Source of the DNA: Actinomycetota bacterium
GTDB taxonomy: Bacteria; Actinomycetota; UBA4738; HRBIN12
NCBI GenBank assembly: GCA_021325015.1
Contig: JAJPHY010000072.1
Location: forward strand, 1-33,529
Direction of reading: 5' to 3'
DNA length: 33,529 bases
Notes under the pieces: generated by a model
Databases searched by the model: none
Seen by the model: only the letters and a program-made list of their open reading frames with translations
What the model was told of the DNA's origin: nothing
In this document: piece after piece, positions 1 through 7,837 of the stretch
Position numbering within the stretch: the first letter of the stretch is position 1
Layout: the number at the start of each line of letters is the position of its first letter
Made by a program: the position numbers and the translations under genes

Positions 1-1052
1 AGGGCATGCAGTTCGACAAGGGCTACATCTCGCCGTACTTCGTCACCGACCAGGAGCGCATGGAGGCGGTCCTCGAGGACCCCTACATCGCGTTCGTGAA
101 CAAGAAGGTCTCGAGCGTTCAGGAGCTCCTCCCGCTGCTCGAGAAGGTGCTGCAGGCCGGCAAGCCGCTCCTCCTGGTGGCCGAGGACGTCGAGGGCGAG
201 GCGCTCGCGACGCTGGTCGTCAACAAGATCCGCGGCACGTTCAACGCCGTGGCCGTCAAGGCCCCCGGGTTCGGCGAGCGGCGCAAGGCCATGCTGCAGG
301 ACATGGCGATCCTGACCGGCGGCCAGGTGATCAGCGAGGAGCTCGGCCTCAAGCTCGAGAACGTCGGCCTCGACGTGCTCGGTCGCGCCCGCAAGGTGGT
401 CGTCACCAAGGACGACACGACGATCGTCGAGGGCGCGGGGGACGAGGCCGAGGTCAAGGGTCGCGTCAACCAGATCAAGGCCGAGATCGAGAAGACCGAC
501 TCCGACTGGGATCGCGAGAAGCTCCAGGAGCGCCTGGCCAAGCTGGCCGGGGGCGTGGCCGTCGTCAAGGTCGGCGCGGCCACCGAGGTGGAGCTGAAGG
601 AGAAGAAGCACCGGATCGAGGACGCGCTCTCGGCCACGCGCGCGGCCATCGAGGAGGGCATCGTGCCCGGCGGCGGGGTGGCCCTGATCCGCGCCGAGGA
701 GGCCGTCGACAAGCTCGACCTCACCGGCGACGAGGCGACCGGGGCCAAGATCGTTCGCGACGCCCTCTCGGAGCCCGCGCGCCTGATCGCCCACAACGCC
801 GGCGCGGAGGGGGCGGTGATCGTCCAGCAGATCCGCGCGGAGGGCGACGGTCGCGGCTACGACGCGGCGACCGGCCGCTGGGTCGACATGGTGCAGGCGG
901 GGATCATCGACCCGGCCAAGGTCACCCGCTCCGCGCTGCAGAACGCCGCGTCGATCGCGGCGCTCGTGCTGACGACCGAGAGCACGGTGGTCGAGAAGCC
1001 CGAGGAGGAGGAGCCGGCGGCGGCCGGCGGCGGCCACGGTCACGTGCACTAG
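1..1052 (+). CDS. groEL: 60-kDa chaperonin GroEL, 3' part (5' end outside window)
   Basis: This is the C-terminal two thirds of the ATP-dependent chaperonin that refolds cytosolic proteins in a double-ring chamber. The frame is open from the window edge, so the ATG at 6 is internal. It begins in the apical domain ([13 protein letters not shown]) and runs through the conserved [10 protein letters not shown] segment. The ATPase-domain return follows with [11 protein letters not shown] and the near-terminal [19 protein letters not shown]. The tail is acidic and then ends GGGHGHVH. This differs from the Gly-Met tails of most GroELs and recalls the histidine-rich tail of actinobacterial GroEL1 paralogs. 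Whether groES precedes it cannot be seen. A strong inverted repeat follows the stop codon. Confidence 0.97.
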   Translation, partial: GMQFDKGYISPYFVTDQERMEAVLEDPYIAFVNKKVSSVQELLPLLEKVLQAGKPLLLVAEDVEGEALATLVVNKIRGTFNAVAVKAPGFGERRKAMLQDMAILTGGQVISEELGLKLENVGLDVLGRARKVVVTKDDTTIVEGAGDEAEVKGRVNQIKAEIEKTDSDWDREKLQERLAKLAGGVAVVKVGAATEVELKEKKHRIEDALSATRAAIEEGIVPGGGVALIRAEEAVDKLDLTGDEATGAKIVRDALSEPARLIAHNAGAEGAVIVQQIRAEGDGRGYDAATGRWVDMVQAGIIDPAKVTRSALQNAASIAALVLTTESTVVEKPEEEEPAAAGGGHGHVH

Positions 1053-1079
1053 TCCGTTACAGACTAGTACCGCGGCGAC

Positions 1080-1115
1080 CGCGAACGGGGCCGGGGCGAT
1101 CCGGCCCCGTTCGCG
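1080..1115. terminator. Bidirectional terminator-like hairpin
   Basis: A perfect 15-bp inverted repeat, CGCGAACGGGGCCGG at 1080-1094 and its complement at 1101-1115, has a 6-nt loop. It fills the space between the convergent groEL and the membrane-protein gene, abutting the latter's stop codon. There is no T-tract, so it would be a non-canonical terminator or a transcript-end stabiliser serving both genes. Confidence 0.7.
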
Positions 1116-1523
1116 CTACTCCGGCTGGCGCTGGAGCCCGATCCGGCCGAGCGCGAGCAGGAGCAGGGCGGCGAAGACGGCGCTCACGCCCCCTCCCGTC
1201 CACCAGGGCCAGGCCGCCGCGTGCTTCGGCAGGCCGACGAGGGCGTTCAGCGCCAACACCGCGGTCGTGCCGAGCTCGAGGAGCACGAACGCCCAGCTCC
1301 ACCACCAGAGCTCCTCCAGCCGCTGCGCGACCAGCACCATGAGCATCGCGAGCACGACCGCCATGACCGCGGCGGCACGCAGCCAGGCGTACTCGCCGAG
1401 CGGCGGCTGCGAGAGCACCGTGCGCACCAGCCACCTGGGGACGATCCCGGCCGCGAAACCCCAGAGAGTCCACAGCGCCGCCCGGACGAACAGGGTCGTT
1501 CGCAGGAGCCTCACGCATGCCAT
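1116..1523 (-). CDS. Small four-helix integral membrane protein, unknown function
   Basis: This 135-residue hydrophobic protein has about four predicted membrane segments (roughly residues 12-30, 48-66, 72-95 and 107-126). The loops are short and rich in Arg and Trp, and there is a WWWSW run before the third helix. No catalytic motif or family is recognised. The ATG at 1523 has no clear Shine-Dalgarno. The gene is monocistronic, convergent with groEL and divergent from the hydrolase gene at 1627. Codon use looks like its neighbours. It is called a gene because of its length, consistent hydrophobic segmentation and fit between flanking signals, not because of recognised homology. Confidence 0.6.
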   Translation of the reverse strand: MACVRLLRTTLFVRAALWTLWGFAAGIVPRWLVRTVLSQPPLGEYAWLRAAAVMAVVLAMLMVLVAQRLEELWWWSWAFVLLELGTTAVLALNALVGLPKHAAAWPWWTGGGVSAVFAALLLLALGRIGLQRQPE

Positions 1524-1557
1524 TCTCGCAGCTTGGTCGGCCCGTCGAGCCGGTTGG

Positions 1558-1597
1558 TAGGATGAGCCGCCGAGCCGTGGCGGGCCGCCCGGCTCGG
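1558..1597 (+). promoter_or_regulatory. Candidate -10 box and leader hairpin upstream of the hydrolase gene
   Basis: TAGGAT at 1558-1563 matches the TAnnnT pattern seen across this window. TTGGTC lies 19 nt upstream at 1533-1538. The leader then contains an 8-bp inverted repeat, CCGAGCCG (1570-1577) with CGGCTCGG (1590-1597), followed by TTT. The hairpin would form in the first bases of the transcript. Its role is unknown. Confidence 0.4.
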
Positions 1598-1626
1598 TTT
1601 CCGTGACGACTCACGAAGGACGGACC

Positions 1627-3018
1627 ATGATCCAGGGACCCCGGGTCGCCGTGATCGGGCTCGACTGCGCCGCGGCCCCGCTCGTCTTCGGCGACCTCGC
1701 CTCGGAGATGCCGAACCTCCACAAGCTGATGAGCGGCGGCCTGCACGGCGAGCTCGACAGCATCACCCCGCCGATCACGGTGCCCGCGTGGGCGTGCTCG
1801 ATGAGCGGCACCACGCCGGGCCAGCTCGGCATCTACGGGTTCCGCAACCGCAAGGATCACTCCTACGACGGCCTGTCGATCGCGACCTCCGAGTCGGTGA
1901 CCGAGCCCGCGGTGTGGGACCTCCTCGGGCGGCGCGGCGGGAGGTCCGTGCTGCTCGGAGTGCCGCCCGGGTACCCGCCCAAGCCCGTCGAGGGCTGGCG
2001 GGTCTCGTGCTTCCTCACGCCGCCCTCGGCCAAGAGCTACACCCACCCGGTGGAGCTCGCGGCCGAGATCGAGGAGGAGCTCGGGGGCGAGCCCTACCTC
2101 TTCGACATCCCCAACTTCCGAGAGAAGGGGATGGAGTTCGTGATGCAGCAGCTGTTCGCGATGACCAAGCGCCGGTTCCAGGTCGCCCGGCGCCTGATCG
2201 TCGACAAGCCGTGGGACTTCTTCATGATGGTCGAGATGGGCCTGGACCGGCTCCAGCACGTGTTCTGGCAGTGCTGGGACCCGGGGCACCCCAAGTACGA
2301 GCCGGGCAACCCGTTCGAGTCGGCCTTCCCCGAGTACTTCCGCTACCTCGACTCCGAGATCGGCTCGCTCCTCGAGCTCATCCCCGACGACGCCGTCACG
2401 ATCGTGATGTCCGACCACGGCGCGCGGCGGATGGAGGGCGGGGTCTGCATCAACGACTGGCTGATGCGCGAGGGGTACCTGAGGATGTCCGAGCCGCTCT
2501 CCGGCGTCACGCCGATCGCGAAGGCCCCGATCGACTGGAGCCGCACCGTGGCGTGGGGGGACGGAGGCTACTACGGCCGCCTGTTCCTGAACGTGAGGGG
2601 CCGCGAGCCGCAGGGCGTGATCGAGCCCGGGCGGTACGAGGAGGTCCGGGACGAGCTGATCGCCAAGCTCGAGGCGGGGACGGGTCCCGACGGCCAGCCG
2701 CTCGGGACGCGAGTGTTCAAGCCGCAGGAGGTCTACCCGGACGTTCGGGGCGTCGCGCCCGATCTCATCGTGTACTTCGGGGACCTGCGGTGGCGCTCGG
2801 TCGGCACCGTCGGCAACCCCGACATCTTCACGCACGAGAACGACACCGGGCCGGACGGAGCCAACCACGATCGAGCGGGGATCTTCGTCATGTCGGGGCT
2901 TCCGGGCCAGCCGACCGGGCGGGTGGAGGGCCTTCGCCTGATCGACGTCGGTCCGACGATCATGGATCTGTTCGGCATCGAGACGCCCGAGGGGGCGGTC
3001 GGAAGGAGCTTTCGGTGA
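1627..3018 (+). CDS. Alkaline-phosphatase-superfamily phosphohydrolase/phosphodiesterase
   Basis: This is a predicted metal-dependent hydrolase of the type I phosphodiesterase/nucleotide pyrophosphatase branch of the alkaline phosphatase superfamily (COG3379-like), 463 residues. Visible elements in order are the N-terminal metal aspartate in VIGLDCA (D13), the nucleophile region PPITVPAW (T51 as likely nucleophile) followed by SMSGTTPG, the MGLDRLQHVFW metal pair, MSDHGARRM, and a distal GANHDRAGIF histidine. No signal peptide is seen, so it is probably cytosolic. The ATG at 1627 is chosen over a GTG at 1603 because GAAGGA lies 6 nt before it. Its stop overlaps the start of cysC (GTGA), so the two are translationally coupled. 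The substrate is unknown; a phosphate or sulfate ester is possible. Confidence 0.8.
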   Translation: MIQGPRVAVIGLDCAAAPLVFGDLASEMPNLHKLMSGGLHGELDSITPPITVPAWACSMSGTTPGQLGIYGFRNRKDHSYDGLSIATSESVTEPAVWDLLGRRGGRSVLLGVPPGYPPKPVEGWRVSCFLTPPSAKSYTHPVELAAEIEEELGGEPYLFDIPNFREKGMEFVMQQLFAMTKRRFQVARRLIVDKPWDFFMMVEMGLDRLQHVFWQCWDPGHPKYEPGNPFESAFPEYFRYLDSEIGSLLELIPDDAVTIVMSDHGARRMEGGVCINDWLMREGYLRMSEPLSGVTPIAKAPIDWSRTVAWGDGGYYGRLFLNVRGREPQGVIEPGRYEEVRDELIAKLEAGTGPDGQPLGTRVFKPQEVYPDVRGVAPDLIVYFGDLRWRSVGTVGNPDIFTHENDTGPDGANHDRAGIFVMSGLPGQPTGRVEGLRLIDVGPTIMDLFGIETPEGAVGRSFR

Positions 3019-3650
3019 CGCACCATCCGGAGCAGCGGGGGTTCACCGTCTGGTTCACGGGGCTGTCGGGGGCCGGGAAGTCCACGATCGCCGAGATGCT
3101 CTACCACGAGCTGAAGGCCCGGGGGATGAAGACCGAGATCCTGGACGGCGATGAGGTGCGCAAGAACCTCTCCAAGGGGCTCGGCTTCTCCAAGGAGGAC
3201 CGGGACACGAACATCCTGCGGATCGGGTACGTGGCCCAGCTCCTCACCCGCAACGGCGTGGCCACGATCTGCTGCCCGATCTCGCCGTACCGCGAGACGC
3301 GCGACCGGGTGCGCACGATGATCGGCGAGTTCGTCGAGGTCTACGTGTACGCGACGGTGGAGGAGATCGCCGCCCACCGGGACCCCAAGGGCCTGTACAA
3401 GAAGGCGCTCGCCGGCGAGCTCACGGGGTTCACCGGCGTCGACGACCCCTACGAACCGCCGCTCGCGCCGGAGCTCGTGATCGACACGATGAACGAGACG
3501 CCTCGGGAGTCCCTCCAGCACGTGCTCGATACGCTCGCGAACCTCGGCTACATCCAGGACCCGACGATCCTGGTCGAGGGACCGAAGCTGCACTCGGGGC
3601 TCACCGACCTTCGCGTGACCGAGACCGGCCACGTCGCCGAAGGGCGGTAG
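3015..3650 (+). CDS. cysC: Adenylyl-sulfate (APS) kinase
   Basis: It phosphorylates APS to PAPS, the activated sulfate used in assimilation and by sulfotransferases. The 211-residue protein has a P-loop GLSGAGKS (16-23), then DGDEVRKNLSKGLGFSKEDRD, the ISPYRETRDRVR stretch, and the family signature RDPKGLYKKALAGELTGFTG with DDPYEPP. It has a C-terminal extension of roughly 30 residues past the core. The GTG start at 3015 overlaps the previous stop by four bases and has AAGGAG six bases upstream. No ATP sulfurylase, PAPS reductase or sulfotransferase gene lies in the window, so the only local partner is the upstream hydrolase. The kinase assignment is firm; the pathway role is inferred. Confidence 0.93.
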   Translation: MTHHPEQRGFTVWFTGLSGAGKSTIAEMLYHELKARGMKTEILDGDEVRKNLSKGLGFSKEDRDTNILRIGYVAQLLTRNGVATICCPISPYRETRDRVRTMIGEFVEVYVYATVEEIAAHRDPKGLYKKALAGELTGFTGVDDPYEPPLAPELVIDTMNETPRESLQHVLDTLANLGYIQDPTILVEGPKLHSGLTDLRVTETGHVAEGR

Positions 3651-3695
3651 GCGGCCGCCGGGCCCGGCCGGCCCGCAGACGCGCTCGGCGGGAGC

Positions 3696-4151
3696 TCAGC
3701 GGTGGGCGATCTCGTCCCGCGCGCGGGCTCCGTTTCCCGAGGCCGCCTCGAGGTCGGGCAGCACGATGAACGGCCCGGTCTCGGGCGCCGCCGCCCGTGC
3801 GAGCGCCGCCTCGGCCCGCGCGTGCTCCCGGAGGAAGTCCCTGCGGGCCGCCGCGAGCTCGGCGCGGAGGAGGTCGTTCACCCCCTCGCGACGGTCGTTG
3901 GCGTCCTCGGCCTCGAGCCGGCGGGCGGTCTGCGCCTCCAGCCCCTCGAGCAGGGCGCCCGCCTCGGCCCGGAGCTCGAGGGCGAGGGCCTCGGCGCCGG
4001 CGAGCCGGGACTCGAGCTCCCGGACGCGGGCTCGGGCCTCGCGCTCGCGCTCGGTCGCTGCGAGGACCCGAGCGTCCCGCTCGGCGAGCGCGATCCGAAC
4101 GCTCCGCCGCGAGTAGCCGAACAGTCCTCGCCGCAGCCGCGGTCCGTCCAT
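3696..4151 (-). CDS. DivIVA-like coiled-coil protein
   Basis: This 151-residue protein begins with a DivIVA-type signature (RRGLFGYSRRSVRIAL). A long Ala/Glu/Arg-rich heptad region of about residues 25-115 is predicted to form a coiled coil. The C-terminal tail is short and polar. DivIVA-family proteins bind curved membrane and organise polar growth or septation in actinobacteria, but at this length it could equally be a scaffold of unknown role. The ATG at 4151 is preferred over a codon 22 residues upstream: GAGGTGG precedes it, and the DivIVA motif then starts at the N-terminus. It stands alone, convergent with cysC and divergent from guaB3. Confidence 0.7.
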   Translation of the reverse strand: MDGPRLRRGLFGYSRRSVRIALAERDARVLAATEREREARARVRELESRLAGAEALALELRAEAGALLEGLEAQTARRLEAEDANDRREGVNDLLRAELAAARRDFLREHARAEAALARAAAPETGPFIVLPDLEAASGNGARARDEIAHR

Positions 4152-4188
4152 CGAGCACCACCTCGGAGGTCGGGGGCTTGCGAGCCCG

Positions 4189-4217
4189 ATGATGAGGCCC
4201 GCGCGGGCCGGGTTCAA
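4189..4217 (-). promoter_or_regulatory. Candidate promoter of the DivIVA-like gene
   Basis: On the minus strand, TTGAAC (4217-4212) and CATCAT (4194-4189) are separated by exactly 17 nt. They lie about 38 nt upstream of the chosen ATG, which has its own Shine-Dalgarno. Confidence 0.4.
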
Positions 4218-4254
4218 TCACCGTCCGACCAGCCCCCCGGGACGGATCGCGTGG

Positions 4255-4310
4255 TACCTTCCAGACATGTCGGCAGGCTGACGCCCATCCGGTGGTTCCG
4301 GGTGGGCGTC
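4255..4310 (+). promoter_or_regulatory. guaB3 leader: -10 box, four-codon leaderless ORF and hairpin
   Basis: TACCTT (4255-4260) is followed 6 nt later by an ATG at 4267. That ATG opens a four-codon reading frame, MSAG, stopping at 4279-4281. The stop codon touches a 13-bp stem, GACGCCCATCCGG (4280-4292) with CCGGGTGGGCGTC (4298-4310), which has one G-U pair and a 5-nt loop. The guaB3 Shine-Dalgarno GGGGGAG lies downstream. The geometry suggests a structured, possibly translated leader. No known riboswitch class is recognised. Confidence 0.4.
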
Positions 4311-4332
4311 TCGCGCACCTTGGGGGAGACGC

Positions 4333-5493
4333 ATGGAGATCGAGGTCGGCATCGGTAAGACGGCGCGCCGCGCCTACGGGTTCGACGAGGTGGCGATCGT
4401 GCCGTCCCGGCGCACGCGCGACCCCGACGACGTGGACATCTCCTGGGAGATCGACGCGTACCGCTTCGAGCTCCCGATGATGGCCGCGGCCATGGACGCG
4501 GCCGTCTCGCCGGCCACCGCGATCGAGGTCGGCCGGCTCGGCGGCCTGGCCTGCCTGAACCTCGAGGGCCTCCAGACCCGCTACGAGGATCCCGAGCCGC
4601 TGTTCGAGGAGATCGCCTCGCTTCCCGACGAGAAGGCCACGCGCCGGATGCAGGAGATCTACCGGGAGCCGGTGAAGGAGGAGCTGATCGTCCGCCGGAT
4701 CCGCGAGATCAAGGAAGGGGGCGTGGTCGCCTGCGCCTCGCTCACCCCGCAGCGGGTCCGGCAGTACGCGAACCTGGTGCTCGAGGCCGAGCTCGACCTC
4801 CTGGTGATCCAGGGGACGGTGGTCTCCGCCGAGCACGTGTCGACCCGCACCGAGCCGCTGAACCTCAAGGAGTTCATCGCGACGTTCGACCTGCCGGTCA
4901 TCGTCGGGGGGTGCGCCTCGTTCCAGACCGCGCTCCACCTCATGCGGACCGGCGCGGTCGGCGTGCTGGTCGGCGTCGGTCCGGGAAACGCCTGCACGAC
5001 GCGCGGCGTGATCGGCGTCGGGGTGCCGCAGGCCACCGCGATCGCGGACGCGGCGGCCGCTCGCTCGGAGCACCTGCGGGAGACCGGCCGCTACTGCCAC
5101 GTGATCGCCGACGGCGGCATGCGGACCGGCGGCGACATCGCCAAGGCGATCGCCTGCGGCGCCGACGCCGTGATGATCGGCTCGCCGCTCACCCGCGCGT
5201 ACGAGGCGCCCGGGCGCGGGTTCCACTGGGGCATGGCCACGTTCCATCCGACGCTTCCGCGCGGGGCGAGGGTGAGGACGCAGCAGGTGGCCTCGCTCCG
5301 GGAGATCCTGGTCGGACCGGCGCACGAGAACGACGGCGCGTTCAACCTGTTCGGCGCGCTCGCGACCTCGATGGCGACGACGGGCTACGCCACGATCAAG
5401 GAGTTCCAGAAGGCCGAGCTCGTCATCGCGCCGGGGATCAAGACCGAGGGCAAGACCTACCAGACGCAGCAGCGCGTCGGGATGGGGCATTGA
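4333..5493 (+). CDS. guaB3: GuaB3-family IMP dehydrogenase-related protein
   Basis: This TIM-barrel protein of the IMP dehydrogenase family has 386 residues and no CBS-domain insertion, matching the GuaB3 group. The start ([20 protein letters not shown]), [15 protein letters not shown] and [15 protein letters not shown] are typical. The catalytic-loop cysteine is present in [10 protein letters not shown] (C221), and [10 protein letters not shown] (259-268) is the phosphate-binding segment. IMPDH oxidises IMP to XMP with NAD+. GuaB3 proteins were long unassigned, and I recall IMPDH activity reported for a cyanobacterial member. The ATG at 4333 has GGGGGAG five bases upstream. guaA follows after 4 nt, so XMP formation and its amination are co-transcribed. 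A canonical CBS-bearing GuaB is not in the window. Confidence 0.9.
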   Translation: MEIEVGIGKTARRAYGFDEVAIVPSRRTRDPDDVDISWEIDAYRFELPMMAAAMDAAVSPATAIEVGRLGGLACLNLEGLQTRYEDPEPLFEEIASLPDEKATRRMQEIYREPVKEELIVRRIREIKEGGVVACASLTPQRVRQYANLVLEAELDLLVIQGTVVSAEHVSTRTEPLNLKEFIATFDLPVIVGGCASFQTALHLMRTGAVGVLVGVGPGNACTTRGVIGVGVPQATAIADAAAARSEHLRETGRYCHVIADGGMRTGGDIAKAIACGADAVMIGSPLTRAYEAPGRGFHWGMATFHPTLPRGARVRTQQVASLREILVGPAHENDGAFNLFGALATSMATTGYATIKEFQKAELVIAPGIKTEGKTYQTQQRVGMGH

Positions 5494-5497
5494 GCGC

Positions 5498-7069
5498 GTG
5501 AGCCCGGACACGACCTCCGAGCGGCCGTCGAAGCGCTCGGAGACGCGCCCGGTCCTCGTCGTGGACCTCGGGGCCCAGTACGCGCAGCTCATCGCGAGAC
5601 GCGTCCGCGAGTGCCGCGTCTACTCCGAGATCGTGCCGCACGACCTGTCGCCGGCCGAGCTGAAGGCCCGGCGGCCCGCGGGGCTGATCCTGTCGGGCGG
5701 CCCGGCGTCCGTGTACGAGCCCGGCGCCCCCTCGGTCGACCCCGGCGTGTTCCGGCTCGGGGTCCCGGTCCTCGGGATCTGCTACGGCCACCAGCTCATG
5801 GCACGCGAGCTCGGGGGCGAGGTCCGCGCGACGGGCCTTCGCGAGTACGGGCGCACGACCCTGGCCGTGGACGAGCCGGGTGTGCTCCTGCCCGATCTGC
5901 CGCCCGAGGACACGGTCTGGATGAGCCACGGCGACGCCGTCACCCGGCCGCCGGAGGGCTTTCGGGTGACGGCCCACACCGAGGCCTCGGGCGTCGCCGC
6001 CATGGAGGACCGGCAGCGGGGGCTATTCGGGGTGCAGTTCCACCCGGAAGTGGCGCACACGCCCCGCGGGCTCGACGTGATGAAGCGGTTCCTCTACGAG
6101 GGATGTGGGCTGCTCCCGGACTGGACGCCGGCCAACGTGATCGAGCGCTCGGTCGCGCGGATCCGCGAGCAGGTCGGGGCGGACGCGGTGGTCTGCGCGC
6201 TCTCCGGGGGGGTGGACTCGGCGGTGGCCGCGCTCCTGGTCCACCGGGCGGTCGGGGACCAGCTGACGTGCGTGTTCGTCGATACCGGGCTGCTCCGCGA
6301 TGGCGAGCCCGAACAGGTCGAGGACGCGTTCTCGCGGCACTTCCGCGTCCCGCTCGTCCACGTGAAGGCCGCCGACCGGTTCGTGGGGCGCCTGGCGGGC
6401 CTCACGGATCCGGAGGCGAAGCGCCGGGCGGTGGGCGAGGAGTTCATCCGCGTGTTCGAGGAGGCCGCGCGACCGCTCGCCGCGCGGTTCCTGGTCCAGG
6501 GGACGCTGTACCCCGACGTGATCGAGTCCGGCTCACGGACCGCGGCCCTTATCAAGAGCCACCACAACGTCGGCGGCCTCCCGGAGGTGATGGAGCTCGA
6601 GCTCGTCGAGCCGCTTCGGGATCTGTTCAAGGATGAGGTCCGGCGCGTCGGGGAGGAGCTGGGCCTGCCGGAGGAGATCGTGGGGCGCCAGCCCTTTCCC
6701 GGTCCCGGTCTTGCCGTGCGCATCGTGGGCGAGGTCACGCGCGAGCGCCTGGAGATCCTGCGAGCGGCCGACCGGATCGTGCAGGAGGAGGTCCGCCGGG
6801 CCGGCCTCCAAGGCGACCTGTGGCAGGCGTTCGCCGTGCTGCTCGCCGACGTCCGGAGCGTCGGCGTGATGGGGGATGGGCGCACGTACCAGCACCCCAT
6901 CGTCCTTCGCGCGGTGACGAGCGAGGACGCGATGACCGCCGACTGGGCCCGGCTGCCCTACGAGGTCCTCGAGCAAATCTCCTCCCGAGTGATCGCCGAG
7001 GTCCGCGGCGTCAACCGGGTCACCTACGACGTCACCAGCAAGCCGCCCGGCACGATCGAGTGGGAGTGA
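5498..7069 (+). CDS. guaA: GMP synthase (glutamine-hydrolysing)
   Basis: It converts XMP, ATP and glutamine to GMP. The 523-residue protein has an N-terminal class I glutamine amidotransferase domain (about 18-205) with nucleophile C95 in GICYGHQ and H182/E184 in VQFHPEV. Next is the ATP-pyrophosphatase domain with SGGVDS (236-241), and then the C-terminal dimerisation domain with [13 protein letters not shown], ending [15 protein letters not shown] as the family does. The GTG at 5498 starts four bases after the guaB3 stop. The N-terminus carries about 15 extra polar residues before the amidotransferase fold. It ends 4 nt from the stop codon of the convergent sortase gene. Confidence 0.97.
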   Translation: MSPDTTSERPSKRSETRPVLVVDLGAQYAQLIARRVRECRVYSEIVPHDLSPAELKARRPAGLILSGGPASVYEPGAPSVDPGVFRLGVPVLGICYGHQLMARELGGEVRATGLREYGRTTLAVDEPGVLLPDLPPEDTVWMSHGDAVTRPPEGFRVTAHTEASGVAAMEDRQRGLFGVQFHPEVAHTPRGLDVMKRFLYEGCGLLPDWTPANVIERSVARIREQVGADAVVCALSGGVDSAVAALLVHRAVGDQLTCVFVDTGLLRDGEPEQVEDAFSRHFRVPLVHVKAADRFVGRLAGLTDPEAKRRAVGEEFIRVFEEAARPLAARFLVQGTLYPDVIESGSRTAALIKSHHNVGGLPEVMELELVEPLRDLFKDEVRRVGEELGLPEEIVGRQPFPGPGLAVRIVGEVTRERLEILRAADRIVQEEVRRAGLQGDLWQAFAVLLADVRSVGVMGDGRTYQHPIVLRAVTSEDAMTADWARLPYEVLEQISSRVIAEVRGVNRVTYDVTSKPPGTIEWE

Positions 7070-7073
7070 CCCG

Positions 7074-7736
7074 CTAGGGCCCCGGGACGCGGTCGGCCGT
7101 GACGATCAGCCGGTTCGCGGCCGAGTACGGCGGGTCGCAGGTCGTGAGCACGAGGGTCGGCCTGACCGTCTGGTCCAGGACGACGCCCGATCCGGCCGAG
7201 GGGATGCTGAACACCCGGGTCACCCGGTAGCGGAACGTCCCGTACTTGGTCTCGAGCACGATCGGGTCGCCCACGCGCATCTGGTCCAGGTGGAAGAACG
7301 GGTGCAGGTACGTGGTGCGGTGGCCGGCGATCCCCACCCGCCCGTGGTCCTGCCACGGGTAGGCGGTGTCGGTGTAGTGGCCGGGGCCTTTCTCGAGGTC
7401 CGCCGTGTCGGTCCCCTCCACGACGACCATGTCGAGCGAGATCCGCGGGATCCGGATGATCGCGACGGCGCTGCCTGGGACGTGGACGGTGTCGACCCCA
7501 GGAGGGGGAGGCGTCTTCGTGTCCACCCGCCGCTCGAACGCCGCGCGGTGCGCCGACTGCCACCGCTGGGTGGTGAGGCCCGTTCCCCAGAGCAGCCAGC
7601 CGAGGTAGCCCGCGATCCCGAACGCGAGCGCGACGCAGAGCGTCCCGAGGATCCGGAGCGCCCGCCGGACGTCGAGCCCGCGCGCCCGGCCGGCGGCGAC
7701 CGGGGGCGCCTCGGGGGTCGAGGTCGTGTCCTGCAC
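7074..7736 (-). CDS. Sortase, class E-like
   Basis: This is a membrane-anchored cysteine transpeptidase that would attach sorting-signal proteins to the cell surface. In the 220-residue protein, a short Pro-rich cytosolic tail precedes one membrane anchor (about 27-50), and the catalytic beta-barrel lies outside. Visible active-site residues are H139 in IAGHRTTY, C200 in LTTCDPP and R209 in NRLIVTADR. The TTCDPPYSAANRLIV pattern suits class E sortases of high-G+C Gram-positives. Start is GTG at 7736 without a Shine-Dalgarno. CACACT, a weak -10 lacking the usual TA, lies 6 nt before it, partly inside the inverted repeat GGCAC-GAGT-GTGCC (7737-7750). No substrate with an LPXTG or LAXTG signal was noticed nearby. 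Confidence 0.88.
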   Translation of the reverse strand: MQDTTSTPEAPPVAAGRARGLDVRRALRILGTLCVALAFGIAGYLGWLLWGTGLTTQRWQSAHRAAFERRVDTKTPPPPGVDTVHVPGSAVAIIRIPRISLDMVVVEGTDTADLEKGPGHYTDTAYPWQDHGRVGIAGHRTTYLHPFFHLDQMRVGDPIVLETKYGTFRYRVTRVFSIPSAGSGVVLDQTVRPTLVLTTCDPPYSAANRLIVTADRVPGP

Positions 7737-7824
7737 GGCACGAGTGTGCCAGAACTCGGGCGGATCTCGGGCCCGAGGGATCGTTGCGGAGACCGCCGCC
7801 CATCGTCCGGTCCGGCCGCCCCCC

Positions 7825-7830
7825 TACAAT
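7825..7830 (+). promoter_or_regulatory. -10 box of a probable leaderless pcrA transcript
   Basis: TACAAT ends 7 nt before the GTG at 7838, so transcription would begin at or near the start codon. There is no Shine-Dalgarno. This supports the GTG at 7838 over the in-frame upstream codons at 7784 and 7829, the latter lying inside the -10 box. Confidence 0.6.
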
Positions 7831-7837
7831 GCTCCCC

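Noticed and set aside
1057-2868. Long open frame on the minus strand opposite the hydrolase gene
   Set aside because: The protein is Arg/Pro/His-rich without recognisable domains, while the opposite strand encodes a well-marked enzyme. Long stop-free antisense frames are expected at this base composition.
3657-3668. Palindrome GCCGGGCCCGGC after cysC as a terminator
   Set aside because: It is a perfect palindrome with no loop and no T-tract, and such G+C palindromes are common by chance here.
7074-7736. A sortase gene cluster with a surface-protein substrate
   Set aside because: I found no LPXTG- or LAXTG-type sorting signal followed by a helix and basic tail in any neighbouring protein; the sortase appears solitary.
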